A stretch of 64,000 nucleotides of DNA from Bryobacteraceae bacterium (GTDB taxonomy: Bacteria > Acidobacteriota > Terriglobia > Bryobacterales > Bryobacteraceae), in contig CANGYQ010000001.1 in assembly GCA_947458745.1 (NCBI GenBank), positions 558,001-622,000 of the forward strand, in the 5' to 3' direction. The notes below the pieces were generated by a model. That model did no database searches. It was not told the DNA's origin and worked only from the letters and a program-made list of their open reading frames with translations. The translations under genes were made by a program, and so were the position numbers. Shown in pieces: positions 31,230 through 39,300 of the stretch (its first letter is position 1; each line of letters starts with the position of its first letter).

Positions 31230-32360
31230 ATGGATAACAAAAGTACCCGGCAAGCCATCGGAGGATGTGTGCGATCACTCAAGAACGGGTTGCGTTCTCT
31301 GGCCTTATTGTCCTTGCTGTTGCCGCAGGCCGCGCGCGCGGGACTGACCTTCAATTTCCAGGATCCCTCCAATCTGCAAGCAACCTTACCCGGTGCCTAT
31401 GCGGGCTTTGTCCAAGCCGGAGCGATCTGGTCCAGCCTGCTCACCGATGACGTCGCGTTGAACATTGAATTGCGGGCGGCAAATCTGGGCGGCTCAGTGG
31501 TGGCGCAGTCGGATGTTCTCTACGCCGAGGTGGGCTACCTGCAGTACAACATTGGTTTGTTTGCTGACCAAAGCTCGCTGACGGACGTTACGGCCTACAA
31601 CAGCTTGCCGTTTGCCTTCGCGATTTCGGCCCTGATGAACTTGACGACGGAAAACGGCGGCTCCATCACGCCTTACCTGGATGACAGCAGTAGCACCAAC
31701 AACTTCTTTTTGTTGGCCTCTAGTGCCAACATCAAGGCGGCGCTGCCTGATTCATTGTTTCCGGGCCTTTTTTCTGGCCTCTACGCCCCGGGTGTGGTGG
31801 ATTCAGTGATCACGTTTAACGATACGCTGCTCTACGACTATGACGGCTCGGACGGTATTGCCCCGGGCTCGATCGATTTCGTGGCGGTGGCGCTGCGGGA
31901 GATTGGCTATGCTCTGGGCTTTGTCAGTGGTGTGGACGAGCGGGACCTAAACTCGCCGCCCAACGCCAGCGCCCAGGGTGAGGATGATCTGCTGGCCACT
32001 CCGCTTGATCTGTTCCGCTATTCCGCCGACAGCAAAGCGCTGGGCGTGTTTGACTGGACGGCTGATGCCCGTGACAAATACTTTTCGATTGATGGTGGCC
32101 TGACCGGGTTGACACCCTTCGCCACCGGACGCACGCACGGTGACAAGGATTCTGCCTCCCTCTGGAAGCGCACAGTGGGTACCCCTTACGGCATCATGTC
32201 GCCTGGCACCTACGCGGGCCAGATGGGCAACGTCTCGCAAGCCGACCTGACGGCGCTGGACGTGATCGGCTGGAACCTGACTCCAGTACCGGAGCCAGGC
32301 ACCTGGGCCTTGCTGGGCGCTGGGCTGGCGCTGATCGTTGCCCGGGCCAAGCGGCGCTAG
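31230..32360 (+). CDS. PEP-CTERM protein of a metalloprotease-like family, zinc motif lost
   Basis: A 376-residue exported protein. An N-terminal signal (about 20-37) and a PEP-CTERM sorting tail (PVPEPGTWALLGAGLALIVA plus KRR) mark it as an exosortase substrate. The middle resembles an NF038122-type zinc metalloprotease, a family in which I expect a HEIGHALGF motif. Here the motif reads REIGYALGF (about residues 223-231), so both zinc His are replaced (CGG Arg and TAT Tyr) and only the Glu stays. It is probably a catalytically dead member with a binding role. A truncated paralogue lies just upstream. Confidence 0.8.
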   Translation: MDNKSTRQAIGGCVRSLKNGLRSLALLSLLLPQAARAGLTFNFQDPSNLQATLPGAYAGFVQAGAIWSSLLTDDVALNIELRAANLGGSVVAQSDVLYAEVGYLQYNIGLFADQSSLTDVTAYNSLPFAFAISALMNLTTENGGSITPYLDDSSSTNNFFLLASSANIKAALPDSLFPGLFSGLYAPGVVDSVITFNDTLLYDYDGSDGIAPGSIDFVAVALREIGYALGFVSGVDERDLNSPPNASAQGEDDLLATPLDLFRYSADSKALGVFDWTADARDKYFSIDGGLTGLTPFATGRTHGDKDSASLWKRTVGTPYGIMSPGTYAGQMGNVSQADLTALDVIGWNLTPVPEPGTWALLGAGLALIVARAKRR

Positions 32361-32370
32361 CCACAACGAT

Positions 32371-33606
32371 CTATTCGATCACCGCCTGCATGATGGCGTT
32401 CTCAAAATCGCGATCCAGTTGACGGTTCGGATTGCTGGTTTGGATCATCAGGACGCCGACCAGCTTTTCCTTGGGGTCCACCCAGAAGTGGGTGCCGTAC
32501 GCCCCATCCCAGCCGAAGCTGCCCGGCGAGACGCGGTAGCCGGCCGCCACGGGATCGTTTATCACCTGCACGCTGAGGCCAAATCCCCGGCCCGGCGCGC
32601 GGCCTGGTAACGTAGCCGGAGCAAAAACGGAGCCCATCAATTCCACCGTCCGGGGGCTCAAAAAGCGCTGGCCATTCCACTGGCCGCCGTTGGCCAGCAT
32701 CAAGCCGAACTGGGCGTAGTCTTCCGCCGTTGAGGTCAAGCCGCCGCCGCCGGACAGATAGGTCTTGCTGAGCAGAAAGTCCGGGTCCGTCGCCTTTTTC
32801 AGGATGCCGTCCGCGCGCGTGTAAGCAGTCACCATCCGGGACCAGCGGGCTTCGCCGGGGTGGAAAAAAGTCTCCTTCATGCCCAGCGGCCCAAACAGGC
32901 GCTGTTGCAAAAATCGGTCGAGCGTCATGCCGGAAGCCACTTCCACGACATGGCCCAGCGTGTCGAAGGCGGCCAGGGGGCTATACACCCACTTGGTGCC
33001 GGGCTGGAAATCGAGCGTCGTCGCACCCAACTTGGGGATGAACTGCTTCAGTGATTGCCCTTCTTTCAAAGGGGCACGGAAAATCTCCAGCGCATTGTTG
33101 CCGCTGCTGCCCAGGCCGGAGACGTGGGTCAGCAGATCCTGGATGTTGATCTCGCGCGCTGGCGGAATTGTGTAGAAGCTGGGTGGGCCGCCGGAAGCGG
33201 AGCGCTCCATCGGCACGGCCACTTTCAGGGCCTTAAACTCCGGGATGAACTTCGAGACCGGATCGTTCAGCCGCACCTTTCCGTCTTCCATCAGCATCAG
33301 GATGGCGACACCCACCACGGGCTTGGTCATCGAGAAGATGCGGAAGATGGCATCCGTGGCCATGGGCTTTTTGGCCTCTACATCCATCTGGCCATGTGCC
33401 TCCAGGTGGGCGATCTTGCCCTTGCGCGCCACCAGCGTCACGGCACCGGTGAGCTGCTTCTCGTCGATGTGGCGCTGGATGGTGTCGTGGATGCGCTTCA
33501 GGCGCTCTTCCGACAGGCCCACCGATTCCGGCTTCACCGTAGCGGCTTGCGTCCAGGGGCCAACCAGCGTCAACAGCAGCAGCGATATCCCAAACTTCAG
33601 TTGCAT
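32371..33606 (-). CDS. Secreted beta-lactamase-fold serine hydrolase (class C-like)
   Basis: A 411-residue exported enzyme with signal peptide cleavage near TQAAT (about residue 20). The Ser-x-x-Lys motif is at about 92-95 (FSMTKPV), with a Tyr-Ser-Pro (WVYSP) near residue 200 in the place of the class C Tyr-x-Asn. The C-terminal FGWDGAYGTHFWVDPKE fits the third motif region. Such proteins are esterases, D-aminopeptidases or transpeptidase-like; antibiotic hydrolysis should not be assumed. The start at 33606 is chosen because the longer frame would run through the tandem repeats in the divergent promoter. Confidence 0.85.
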   Translation of the reverse strand: MQLKFGISLLLLTLVGPWTQAATVKPESVGLSEERLKRIHDTIQRHIDEKQLTGAVTLVARKGKIAHLEAHGQMDVEAKKPMATDAIFRIFSMTKPVVGVAILMLMEDGKVRLNDPVSKFIPEFKALKVAVPMERSASGGPPSFYTIPPAREINIQDLLTHVSGLGSSGNNALEIFRAPLKEGQSLKQFIPKLGATTLDFQPGTKWVYSPLAAFDTLGHVVEVASGMTLDRFLQQRLFGPLGMKETFFHPGEARWSRMVTAYTRADGILKKATDPDFLLSKTYLSGGGGLTSTAEDYAQFGLMLANGGQWNGQRFLSPRTVELMGSVFAPATLPGRAPGRGFGLSVQVINDPVAAGYRVSPGSFGWDGAYGTHFWVDPKEKLVGVLMIQTSNPNRQLDRDFENAIMQAVIE

Positions 33607-33647
33607 GAAATCCTCCCGTGCAGCCGGCAGCGGCTCCCGAGGCAATT

Positions 33648-33692
33648 TATCACAGGCATCACGAGCACAGACGTCACGAATATAGGCATCAC
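33648..33692. repeat. Three 15-bp imperfect tandem repeats
   Basis: Units at 33648-33662, 33663-33677 and 33678-33692, each ending in TCAC (ATCAC or GTCAC). They lie in the 129-bp divergent space between the beta-lactamase-fold and M20 peptidase genes, spaced about 1.4 helical turns, and could be regulator sites. Confidence 0.5.
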
Positions 33693-33735
33693 GGGCACTT
33701 TCCGAAACGGGCGGCCGCGCTCCTATCATGGAGGG

Positions 33736-35031
33736 ATGCGTTCTGTTTGCCTGCTACTCATGATCAGCCTGCCCGCCCTGGCCCAGAAACCAGCGCTTTC
33801 CCCGGCGGAGGCCGCGATTGTGCAGGCGGTGGAAAAGCAGACCGAGCCCTCAATTGCGCTGCTGGAACGGATGGTGAATCTGAATTCGGGCACCTACAAC
33901 CCGATCGGCGTACGAGCCATGGCGCAGTTGATGGAGGCCGAGCTGAAAGCGCTGGGCTTCACCACGCGAATGCTACCCATGGATGCCATCAAGCGCGGGC
34001 CGCACCTGGTGGCGGAGCACAAAGGCGCAGGTGGCAAGCCGGTGCTGCTGATCGGCCACATCGACACGGTGTTTGAACCCTCCAGCCCCTTCCAGAAGTT
34101 TGAGCGCAAGGGACGCTCCGCAGTGGGCCCCGGGACGGGCGACATGAAAGGCGGCCTGGTGGTGTTGCTGGCCGCGCTGCAGGGCTTGAAGCAGTCCGGT
34201 CAACTGGACAAGCTGCCGATTACGGTGTTTCTGACGGGAGATGAAGAGTCGCCCGGCCGCATTGACGGCTCACCCGGCCTTTCGCGGCAGGAGATGGTGG
34301 CCATCGCCAAGCAGTCCCGCGCGGCGTTGAGCTTCGAAGGCGGCCACAAAGGCGTGGGGCATGACTACGCCACCACCGCCCGCCGCGGCTACACAGGCTG
34401 GGAACTGCGCTCCACCGGCAAGGCCGGACACTCCGGGCAAGTCTTCTCGCCGAGTGCCGGATACGGCGCGATCTATGAGATCACCCGCGTCGTGAACACC
34501 TTCCAGCAGACTCTGCAGGAGCCCAACATGACCTTCAATGTCGGCCTCATTCTGGGGGGTGGTGAAGTGCAAGCCGACCCCGACGGCGCAGCGACGGTGA
34601 ACGGCAAACCCAACATTGTCGCCAGCAAAGCGCTGGCTCGCGGTGAGATCCGCGCGCTCACCTCCGAGCAGGTGGCCCGCACCAAGGACCGCATGTACGC
34701 CATCGTCGCCAAGAACCTGCCCGGCACCAAGTCAGAGATCGTGTTCGAAGAAGGCGGCGCGCCGATGCCGCCAACCGATGGCAACCGCCGGTTGCTGGAA
34801 GTGCTCAACCAGGCCAGCCAGGCCGCGGGTTTGGGAGAGATCTTGGAGCTGGACCCGATGCTGCGCGGAGCGGGTGACATCTCCTACATCGCCGAGTACA
34901 CCGACTGTCTGGACGGCCTGGGGGCCGTCGGTGCCGGTAGCCACGCCGTGGGCGAAACCGTGGAACTGGATAGCATCGCTAAGCAAGCCAAGCGGGCCGC
35001 GTTGCTGGTGCATCGGCTGGCGCGCCAGTGA
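33736..35031 (+). CDS. Secreted M20-family metallopeptidase
   Basis: A 431-residue exported peptidase related to carboxypeptidase G2. The signal peptide ends near LAQKP (about 18). Zinc ligands and catalytic residues are in place: GHIDTV (His108, Asp110), GTGDMKGG (Asp136), TGDEES (Glu170 general base, Glu171 ligand) and a distal HAVGE near 403. A dimerisation domain lies at about 210-320. The ATG at 33736 is used; the very long upstream frame (to 33055) is antisense to the beta-lactamase gene. TATCAT lies 6 nt before the ATG, a promoter-like element. Confidence 0.88.
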   Translation: MRSVCLLLMISLPALAQKPALSPAEAAIVQAVEKQTEPSIALLERMVNLNSGTYNPIGVRAMAQLMEAELKALGFTTRMLPMDAIKRGPHLVAEHKGAGGKPVLLIGHIDTVFEPSSPFQKFERKGRSAVGPGTGDMKGGLVVLLAALQGLKQSGQLDKLPITVFLTGDEESPGRIDGSPGLSRQEMVAIAKQSRAALSFEGGHKGVGHDYATTARRGYTGWELRSTGKAGHSGQVFSPSAGYGAIYEITRVVNTFQQTLQEPNMTFNVGLILGGGEVQADPDGAATVNGKPNIVASKALARGEIRALTSEQVARTKDRMYAIVAKNLPGTKSEIVFEEGGAPMPPTDGNRRLLEVLNQASQAAGLGEILELDPMLRGAGDISYIAEYTDCLDGLGAVGAGSHAVGETVELDSIAKQAKRAALLVHRLARQ

Positions 35032-35126
35032 TCGCTTGATGATTTCTCCGCCCGCCAGCACCCTGCGCAGGCTAGGGAGCTTCTTCCGGATTGACGCAAG
35101 GGACTTCGCTACATTCGATCAAAGCT

Positions 35127-35627
35127 CTAGTGGCAGCCGAGACACGTGAACTTGGGGCCGTGGCAGACCTGGCATTCCTGTTTGGCCAGATTCAGCTTGG
35201 CTAGGCCGGCGGAATGCTTATCGAGAAAATCGGGCGTGTGATGCACCGGCTTCAGCGCACTCGCCGGTTGGGTGTGGCAGAAGCTACAAGAGAAGGGCGC
35301 GTCGATCTTTGAATGGCAGACCAGGCAATCGCCCATCAGGGCCAGGCCCGCGCGGCGCTGGTCTTCCTTCAGGCCCGTGTGGCAGGCCTCGCACTGGCTG
35401 CCCGGCAGATGACCTTCGGGCCGCAGATGGGTGCCGCGCTCGCGGGCCATCTTCAAGACCGGCCCCAGATCACCCAGCTTGAGATGCGTCGAGTGACTGA
35501 ACTTGACGCTGATCTTCCCGCCGGTGGTCGCCTTCGTTGACGGCACGGCAGGCGGGGCGGCTGGCTGCGCGAACAGGGCCGCGCAACCCAGCAGCAACCA
35601 AGCTAACCCTTGTAAGAGATGCGCCAC
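35127..35627 (-). CDS. Pentaheme c-type cytochrome, secreted
   Basis: A 166-residue exported protein with five CxxCH heme-binding motifs (CEACH, CLVCH, CSFCH, CQVCH and a C-terminal CLGCH). The GTG at 35627 gives a clean signal peptide (HLLQGLAWLLLGCAALFAQP). Extra His residues (FSHSTHL, PVHHTP) could be distal ligands, as in cytochrome c7/c3-like proteins. The start overlaps the end of the sugar dehydrogenase gene by 25 nt, so the two are co-expressed. It is a plausible electron acceptor of that dehydrogenase. Confidence 0.85.
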   Translation of the reverse strand: MAHLLQGLAWLLLGCAALFAQPAAPPAVPSTKATTGGKISVKFSHSTHLKLGDLGPVLKMARERGTHLRPEGHLPGSQCEACHTGLKEDQRRAGLALMGDCLVCHSKIDAPFSCSFCHTQPASALKPVHHTPDFLDKHSAGLAKLNLAKQECQVCHGPKFTCLGCH

Positions 35628-36784
35628 ACCTTGTTCCCGCCGTCGTCGGAGATCAGTAACGAGCCATCGGCCAACTGGTGCACCGCCACCGGACGGCCCC
35701 ACACTTCACGCTTATCGGGGGCCATCATCCAGCCCGACAGGAAGTCGCGCTGCGGACCCGCAATCTTGCCGTTCTTCATCGGCACAAAGGCGACGGAGTA
35801 GCCAATGCGTTGCGAGCGGTTCCAGCTGCCATGCAGGGCCAGAAATGCGCCGCCCTGATATTCAGCCGGGAACTGCTTGCCGGTGTAGATGGTCCAGTCG
35901 ATGACGGCGACATGCGCGCCCAGCACATGGTCCGGCACGATGGTCTTCTTCACCAGCTCTGGCTGCTCGCCCTTGCGGCGCGGATCTTCGTTGGGTCCGA
36001 TGTAGCTGAACGGCCAGCCGTAGAAGCCACCCTTCTTGATCGACGTAAAGTAGTCCGGCACCAGGTCGTCGCCCAAACCGTCGCGCTCCTGCACGGCCGC
36101 CCACAGCTCCCCCGTGGCGGGATGGAAGTGGATCGACGTAGGATTGCGCGTGCCCGTCGCGAAGATCTCGGCACCCGTGCCGTCGGGATTCATCACCATG
36201 ATGGCGGCGCGTTCCTTTGGCTCCCCGGCGTCTACATTGGACCGCGAGCCGATGCCCAGGTAGAGCTTTTCTCCCTTGGGGTCAAACGCGATGGTCCGCG
36301 TCCAGTGGCCGGCACCGAAATCCCGCATCGAATAGATCTCCTGCCCCGGTCCGGCGGTGAGGGTCTTGGCATCGTAGGGATAGCGCTTCAGCGAAGTCGT
36401 TTCAGCCACATAGAGCATCCCCTTGTGAATGGCCAAGCCGAAAGGCCGGTCGAGATTGCCGAGCAGCTTCTTCTTCGTCTTGTCCTTGTTGATGATGTAG
36501 ACGCTGCCGTTGTTGGTGGAGTCACTGATCAGCAATTCGCCGGCGGGGCCGGTCATCATGTAGCGCGGGCGTTCAAAGCCGGTGGCGAACTCCTCAATCT
36601 GGAAGCCCTTGGGCAGAGCCAGTTGGGCGCCGTTGGGCCGGTCGATTACCTGGGGCCGATTGTTGGCCGAAGGGGAGTGAAAGGGAGCCGGAAGCTTTGG
36701 CGGATTGGTGGAAGCAACTTGCAGGGCCAGCAATCCACCAGCAAAGGCGAATACGGCCATCACGGCGATGGTGGGGGTGCGCAT
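35603..36784 (-). CDS. PQQ-dependent sugar (sorbosone/glucose-type) dehydrogenase
   Basis: A 393-residue periplasmic six-bladed propeller enzyme of the soluble glucose/sorbosone dehydrogenase family. The N-terminal signal or anchor is at residues 6-22. Typical segments are FERPRYMMTGPAGELLISD (about 70-88), the ATGTRNPTSIHFHP block (His ligands and substrate side), GGFYGWPFSYIGP (about 242-254) and a final SDDGGNKVWRI strand. PQQ synthesis genes are not in the window. The next gene is a pentaheme cytochrome, suggesting a short electron chain. GATAAT sits 5 nt before the ATG. Confidence 0.85.
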   Translation of the reverse strand: MRTPTIAVMAVFAFAGGLLALQVASTNPPKLPAPFHSPSANNRPQVIDRPNGAQLALPKGFQIEEFATGFERPRYMMTGPAGELLISDSTNNGSVYIINKDKTKKKLLGNLDRPFGLAIHKGMLYVAETTSLKRYPYDAKTLTAGPGQEIYSMRDFGAGHWTRTIAFDPKGEKLYLGIGSRSNVDAGEPKERAAIMVMNPDGTGAEIFATGTRNPTSIHFHPATGELWAAVQERDGLGDDLVPDYFTSIKKGGFYGWPFSYIGPNEDPRRKGEQPELVKKTIVPDHVLGAHVAVIDWTIYTGKQFPAEYQGGAFLALHGSWNRSQRIGYSVAFVPMKNGKIAGPQRDFLSGWMMAPDKREVWGRPVAVHQLADGSLLISDDGGNKVWRISYKG

Positions 36785-37001
36785 AAGGGATTATCCTTAG
36801 TTTAGCGAGCGCCGGGCAGGGCTTGGACCCCGGAGGTATCACCCTCGGAGAGACCACCCTACTATCCACCGACCGGCACCGAAACGTGACGTGTATTTCC
36901 CTCTTCACGCACGTCTAGCCAAAGGAAGATTGTCGCCGATATGCCCTACAGGGGCCTGCGCGGCAAGCGCGCACCCTCTGCCGATAAGGAGTTTCACACG
37001 C

Positions 37002-37808
37002 ATGTTGGCTGCCCAAAGAAACCACGTCAGACTGAGCGGCCAGGGCCAGACAACAATCATCTTTGCCCATGGGTATGGGTGCGACCAGAACATGTGGCGG
37101 TTGGTGGCACCGGCGTTCGAAGAGCGATTCCGGGTGTTGTTGTTTGACTACACCGGTTGCGGCCGTTCCGACCTCTCTCAGTACGATCCCGTCCGCTATG
37201 GGTCCTTGGAAGGCTATGCCCAGGATGTATTGGACATCGCGGCCGAACTGGACTTACGGCAGACTGTTTTCGTCGGACACTCCGTCAGTGCGATGATCGG
37301 CATTTTGGCGGCAAACCGCCAGCCAGAACGTTTTGGGCATCTCATCTTGATTGGACCGTCGCCCTGCTACCTCAATGATGAGGCTTATCAAGGCGGTTTC
37401 ACGCGTTTGCAGTTGGAAGATCTGCTGGATGTCCTGGACAGCAATCACTTGGGCTGGTCCGGGAGCATGGCGCCGGTGATTATGGGCAATCCGGACCGGC
37501 CTGAGTTAAGCGAAGAACTAGCCGCAAGTTTTTGCCGGATGCGGCCGGATATCGCCAGCCGTGTTGCCCGCGTCACGTTTCTCTCCGACTGCCGGGATGA
37601 GCTTCCTCGCGTGGCCTTGCCGACGTTGATTCTTCAGTGCTCTCAGGATGCGATAGCCCCCGAGGTGGTGGGACGATATGTCCAGCGCATGATCCCCCGC
37701 AGCCACATGGTGCAATTGGCGGCCACGGGACACTGCCCAAACTTGAGTGCGCCGGAAGAGACGATTGTGGCCATTCAGCGTTACCTCGACAGCCATGTCA
37801 CCACTTGA
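37002..37808 (+). CDS. rsbQ: RsbQ-like alpha/beta hydrolase
   Basis: A 268-residue hydrolase of the RsbQ group. The triad is Ser94 in VGHSVSA, Asp near 217 (LQCSQDAIAP) and His near 246 (AATGHCPN). The N-terminal FAHGYGCDQNMW supplies the oxyanion hole. In Bacillus, RsbQ works with the PAS-phosphatase RsbP to sense energy stress. Here the next gene is a PAS histidine kinase and overlaps by 14 nt, so this one probably produces or binds the PAS ligand. The ATG at 37002 has AAGGAG at 36986-36991, 10 nt upstream. A TGCGCG hairpin (36957-36973) lies in the leader. Confidence 0.88.
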   Translation: MLAAQRNHVRLSGQGQTTIIFAHGYGCDQNMWRLVAPAFEERFRVLLFDYTGCGRSDLSQYDPVRYGSLEGYAQDVLDIAAELDLRQTVFVGHSVSAMIGILAANRQPERFGHLILIGPSPCYLNDEAYQGGFTRLQLEDLLDVLDSNHLGWSGSMAPVIMGNPDRPELSEELAASFCRMRPDIASRVARVTFLSDCRDELPRVALPTLILQCSQDAIAPEVVGRYVQRMIPRSHMVQLAATGHCPNLSAPEETIVAIQRYLDSHVTT

Positions 37809-39072
37809 AGCACTGGCCGCGGGTGTCTCGACTTGGGAGGACGACCGGGATGCGTTTGAGGACGCACCGTTCGGCTATCTCTACACCGATCCGCAAGGCC
37901 GCGTCCTTCGTGCGAACGCCACATTTCATCGGTGGTTGGGCGAACAACCGGGTGCGCTTACCAGTAGTTGCTTTGCTGATCTCCTATCACCGGGGGGGCG
38001 CATCTTTGCCGAAACGCACCTCTGGCCGTTGCTGAGGCTACACGGCTACTTCCACGAGGTGGCCTTGGAATTGATGCCGGGTGAAGGTCCAACCCTGCCC
38101 GTATTTGTTTCCGCCGTCGCCGTGCGCGACGCGAGCGGCCGGGCGATCTTTTGCCGGATCGCCGCCACCCGCGGCCTTCATCGGCGGATCTTTGAACGCG
38201 AACTGCTAACGGCGAAACAGCAGGCTGAAGCCATCGCCATCGATCTCCGCCAGCGCCACGAGGAACTGGCCGCCCTCCATCAGCAACTGGCAGCGGAGAA
38301 GCTCCGGCTGCTGGAGTTGCACCAGGAGAAGAACCGGCTGCTAGGCATGGCCGCGCACGACTTGCGGGGGCCGTTGGGGGCGATTGGATCGCTGGCCGAA
38401 CTGGTGATGGATGACTCAGCCAGTACACTGTCAGCGGAATCGCGGGAGTTTCTGGGCTTGGCCCAGCAATCGAGCGAGCAAATGCTCCGTCTGGTCAATG
38501 ACCTTTTGGATGTAGCCAAGATCGAAAGCGGGATTGTCCGGCTGAACCGCCAACCGACCCATTTGCCGGAGCTGGTAGAGACTGCACTTCCGGTGTTGCG
38601 TTCACTGGCGCAGGCCAAGGGCATTCCGGTGCACTTCCAGATCCTGGGGCCGATGCCGGTGGTGAACATTGATCGCGGTAAGGTCTTGCAGGTACTGAAC
38701 AACCTGTTGACGAATGCGATCAAGTTCTCCTATCCGGGCTCGCCTGTGGATCTGACCCTCAAAGCAACCAGCGCCGATGTGGTGATGGAGGTGCGCGACC
38801 GGGGCCAAGGCATTCCCCGGAGCGAGATCGGAAAACTGTTCCGGCCATTCCAGACCACCAGTGTCCGCGGCACGGCAAACGAGCCTTCCCATGGCCTGGG
38901 CTTGGCCATTGTCAAGAAGATGGTGTTGGAACACGGCGGCCGGATCGAGGTGGAAAGCGAGGTCGGCCAGGGGTCGGTGTTCACTGTCGTCCTGCCGCTC
39001 GCCGGGTCGTCGGATGGCCGAACCCCAGCTGAATCTCCGAACGCTGCTCCTTCCACGACCGTGGCGGTCTGA
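37795..39072 (+). CDS. PAS-domain sensor histidine kinase paired with RsbQ-like hydrolase
   Basis: A 425-residue soluble kinase without membrane helices. The PAS domain covers about 15-125 (FEDAPFGYLYTDPQGRVLRAN), a coiled coil follows at about 135-180, then HisKA with the phospho-acceptor His188 (MAAHDLRGPLG) and a HATPase_c domain (N box NLLTNAIKFS, G1 DRGQGIP, G2 HGLGLAIV). There is no receiver domain and no response regulator next door, so its partner is elsewhere. The ATG at 37795 is inside the rsbQ end (14-nt overlap), so the two are translationally coupled. A cytosolic ligand supplied by the hydrolase is the likely input. Confidence 0.88.
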   Translation: MSPLEALAAGVSTWEDDRDAFEDAPFGYLYTDPQGRVLRANATFHRWLGEQPGALTSSCFADLLSPGGRIFAETHLWPLLRLHGYFHEVALELMPGEGPTLPVFVSAVAVRDASGRAIFCRIAATRGLHRRIFERELLTAKQQAEAIAIDLRQRHEELAALHQQLAAEKLRLLELHQEKNRLLGMAAHDLRGPLGAIGSLAELVMDDSASTLSAESREFLGLAQQSSEQMLRLVNDLLDVAKIESGIVRLNRQPTHLPELVETALPVLRSLAQAKGIPVHFQILGPMPVVNIDRGKVLQVLNNLLTNAIKFSYPGSPVDLTLKATSADVVMEVRDRGQGIPRSEIGKLFRPFQTTSVRGTANEPSHGLGLAIVKKMVLEHGGRIEVESEVGQGSVFTVVLPLAGSSDGRTPAESPNAAPSTTVAV

Positions 39073-39096
39073 CTCTGTCCGCTGACCAAGGAAACG

Positions 39097-39300
39097 CTAG
39101 CACTCCGGTGGCGGATCGTCCGGCATCGGGACAAATCCTTCACACATACGGACCGGCAGCCGGGGATACTTCGGGTACCGAGACTCCAGCTTTGAACGCT
39201 GGCACATGGTGAACTGCGAGCCCCGATCCGACACGATGGTCTTGGAAAAGGTGCACTGCGTGCAAAGCCCGCCGGTCGGGATGATTCGGATCCCGTTCAA
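39097..39300 (-). CDS. Small Cys-rich conserved protein (CxxC...C...C)
   Basis: A 67-residue protein from a TTG at 39300 that overlaps the stop of the BNR-repeat gene (TTGA). It has the pattern CTQC, a later Cys in SQFTMCQRS, then KYPRLPVRMCEGF, four Cys suited to a zinc or iron-sulfur site. I recall small proteins of this kind as common uncharacterised genes in Acidobacteria, but have no named family. The longer frame from 39357 is less likely because it would overlap the BNR gene more deeply. Confidence 0.6.
   Translation of the reverse strand: MNGIRIIPTGGLCTQCTFSKTIVSDRGSQFTMCQRSKLESRYPKYPRLPVRMCEGFVPMPDDPPPEC

Noticed and set aside
33651-33692. Possible CRISPR-like repeat
   Set aside because: Only three 15-bp imperfect units in direct tandem with no spacers; not a CRISPR array.
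33055-33735. Long 5' extension of the M20 peptidase frame
   Set aside because: The stretch is antisense to the beta-lactamase-fold gene and runs through the repeats. The ATG at 33736 gives a proper signal peptide.
36957-36973. TGCGCG hairpin before rsbQ as a riboswitch or terminator
   Set aside because: A 6-bp stem with no T-tract and no recognisable riboswitch core; noted only in the rsbQ entry.
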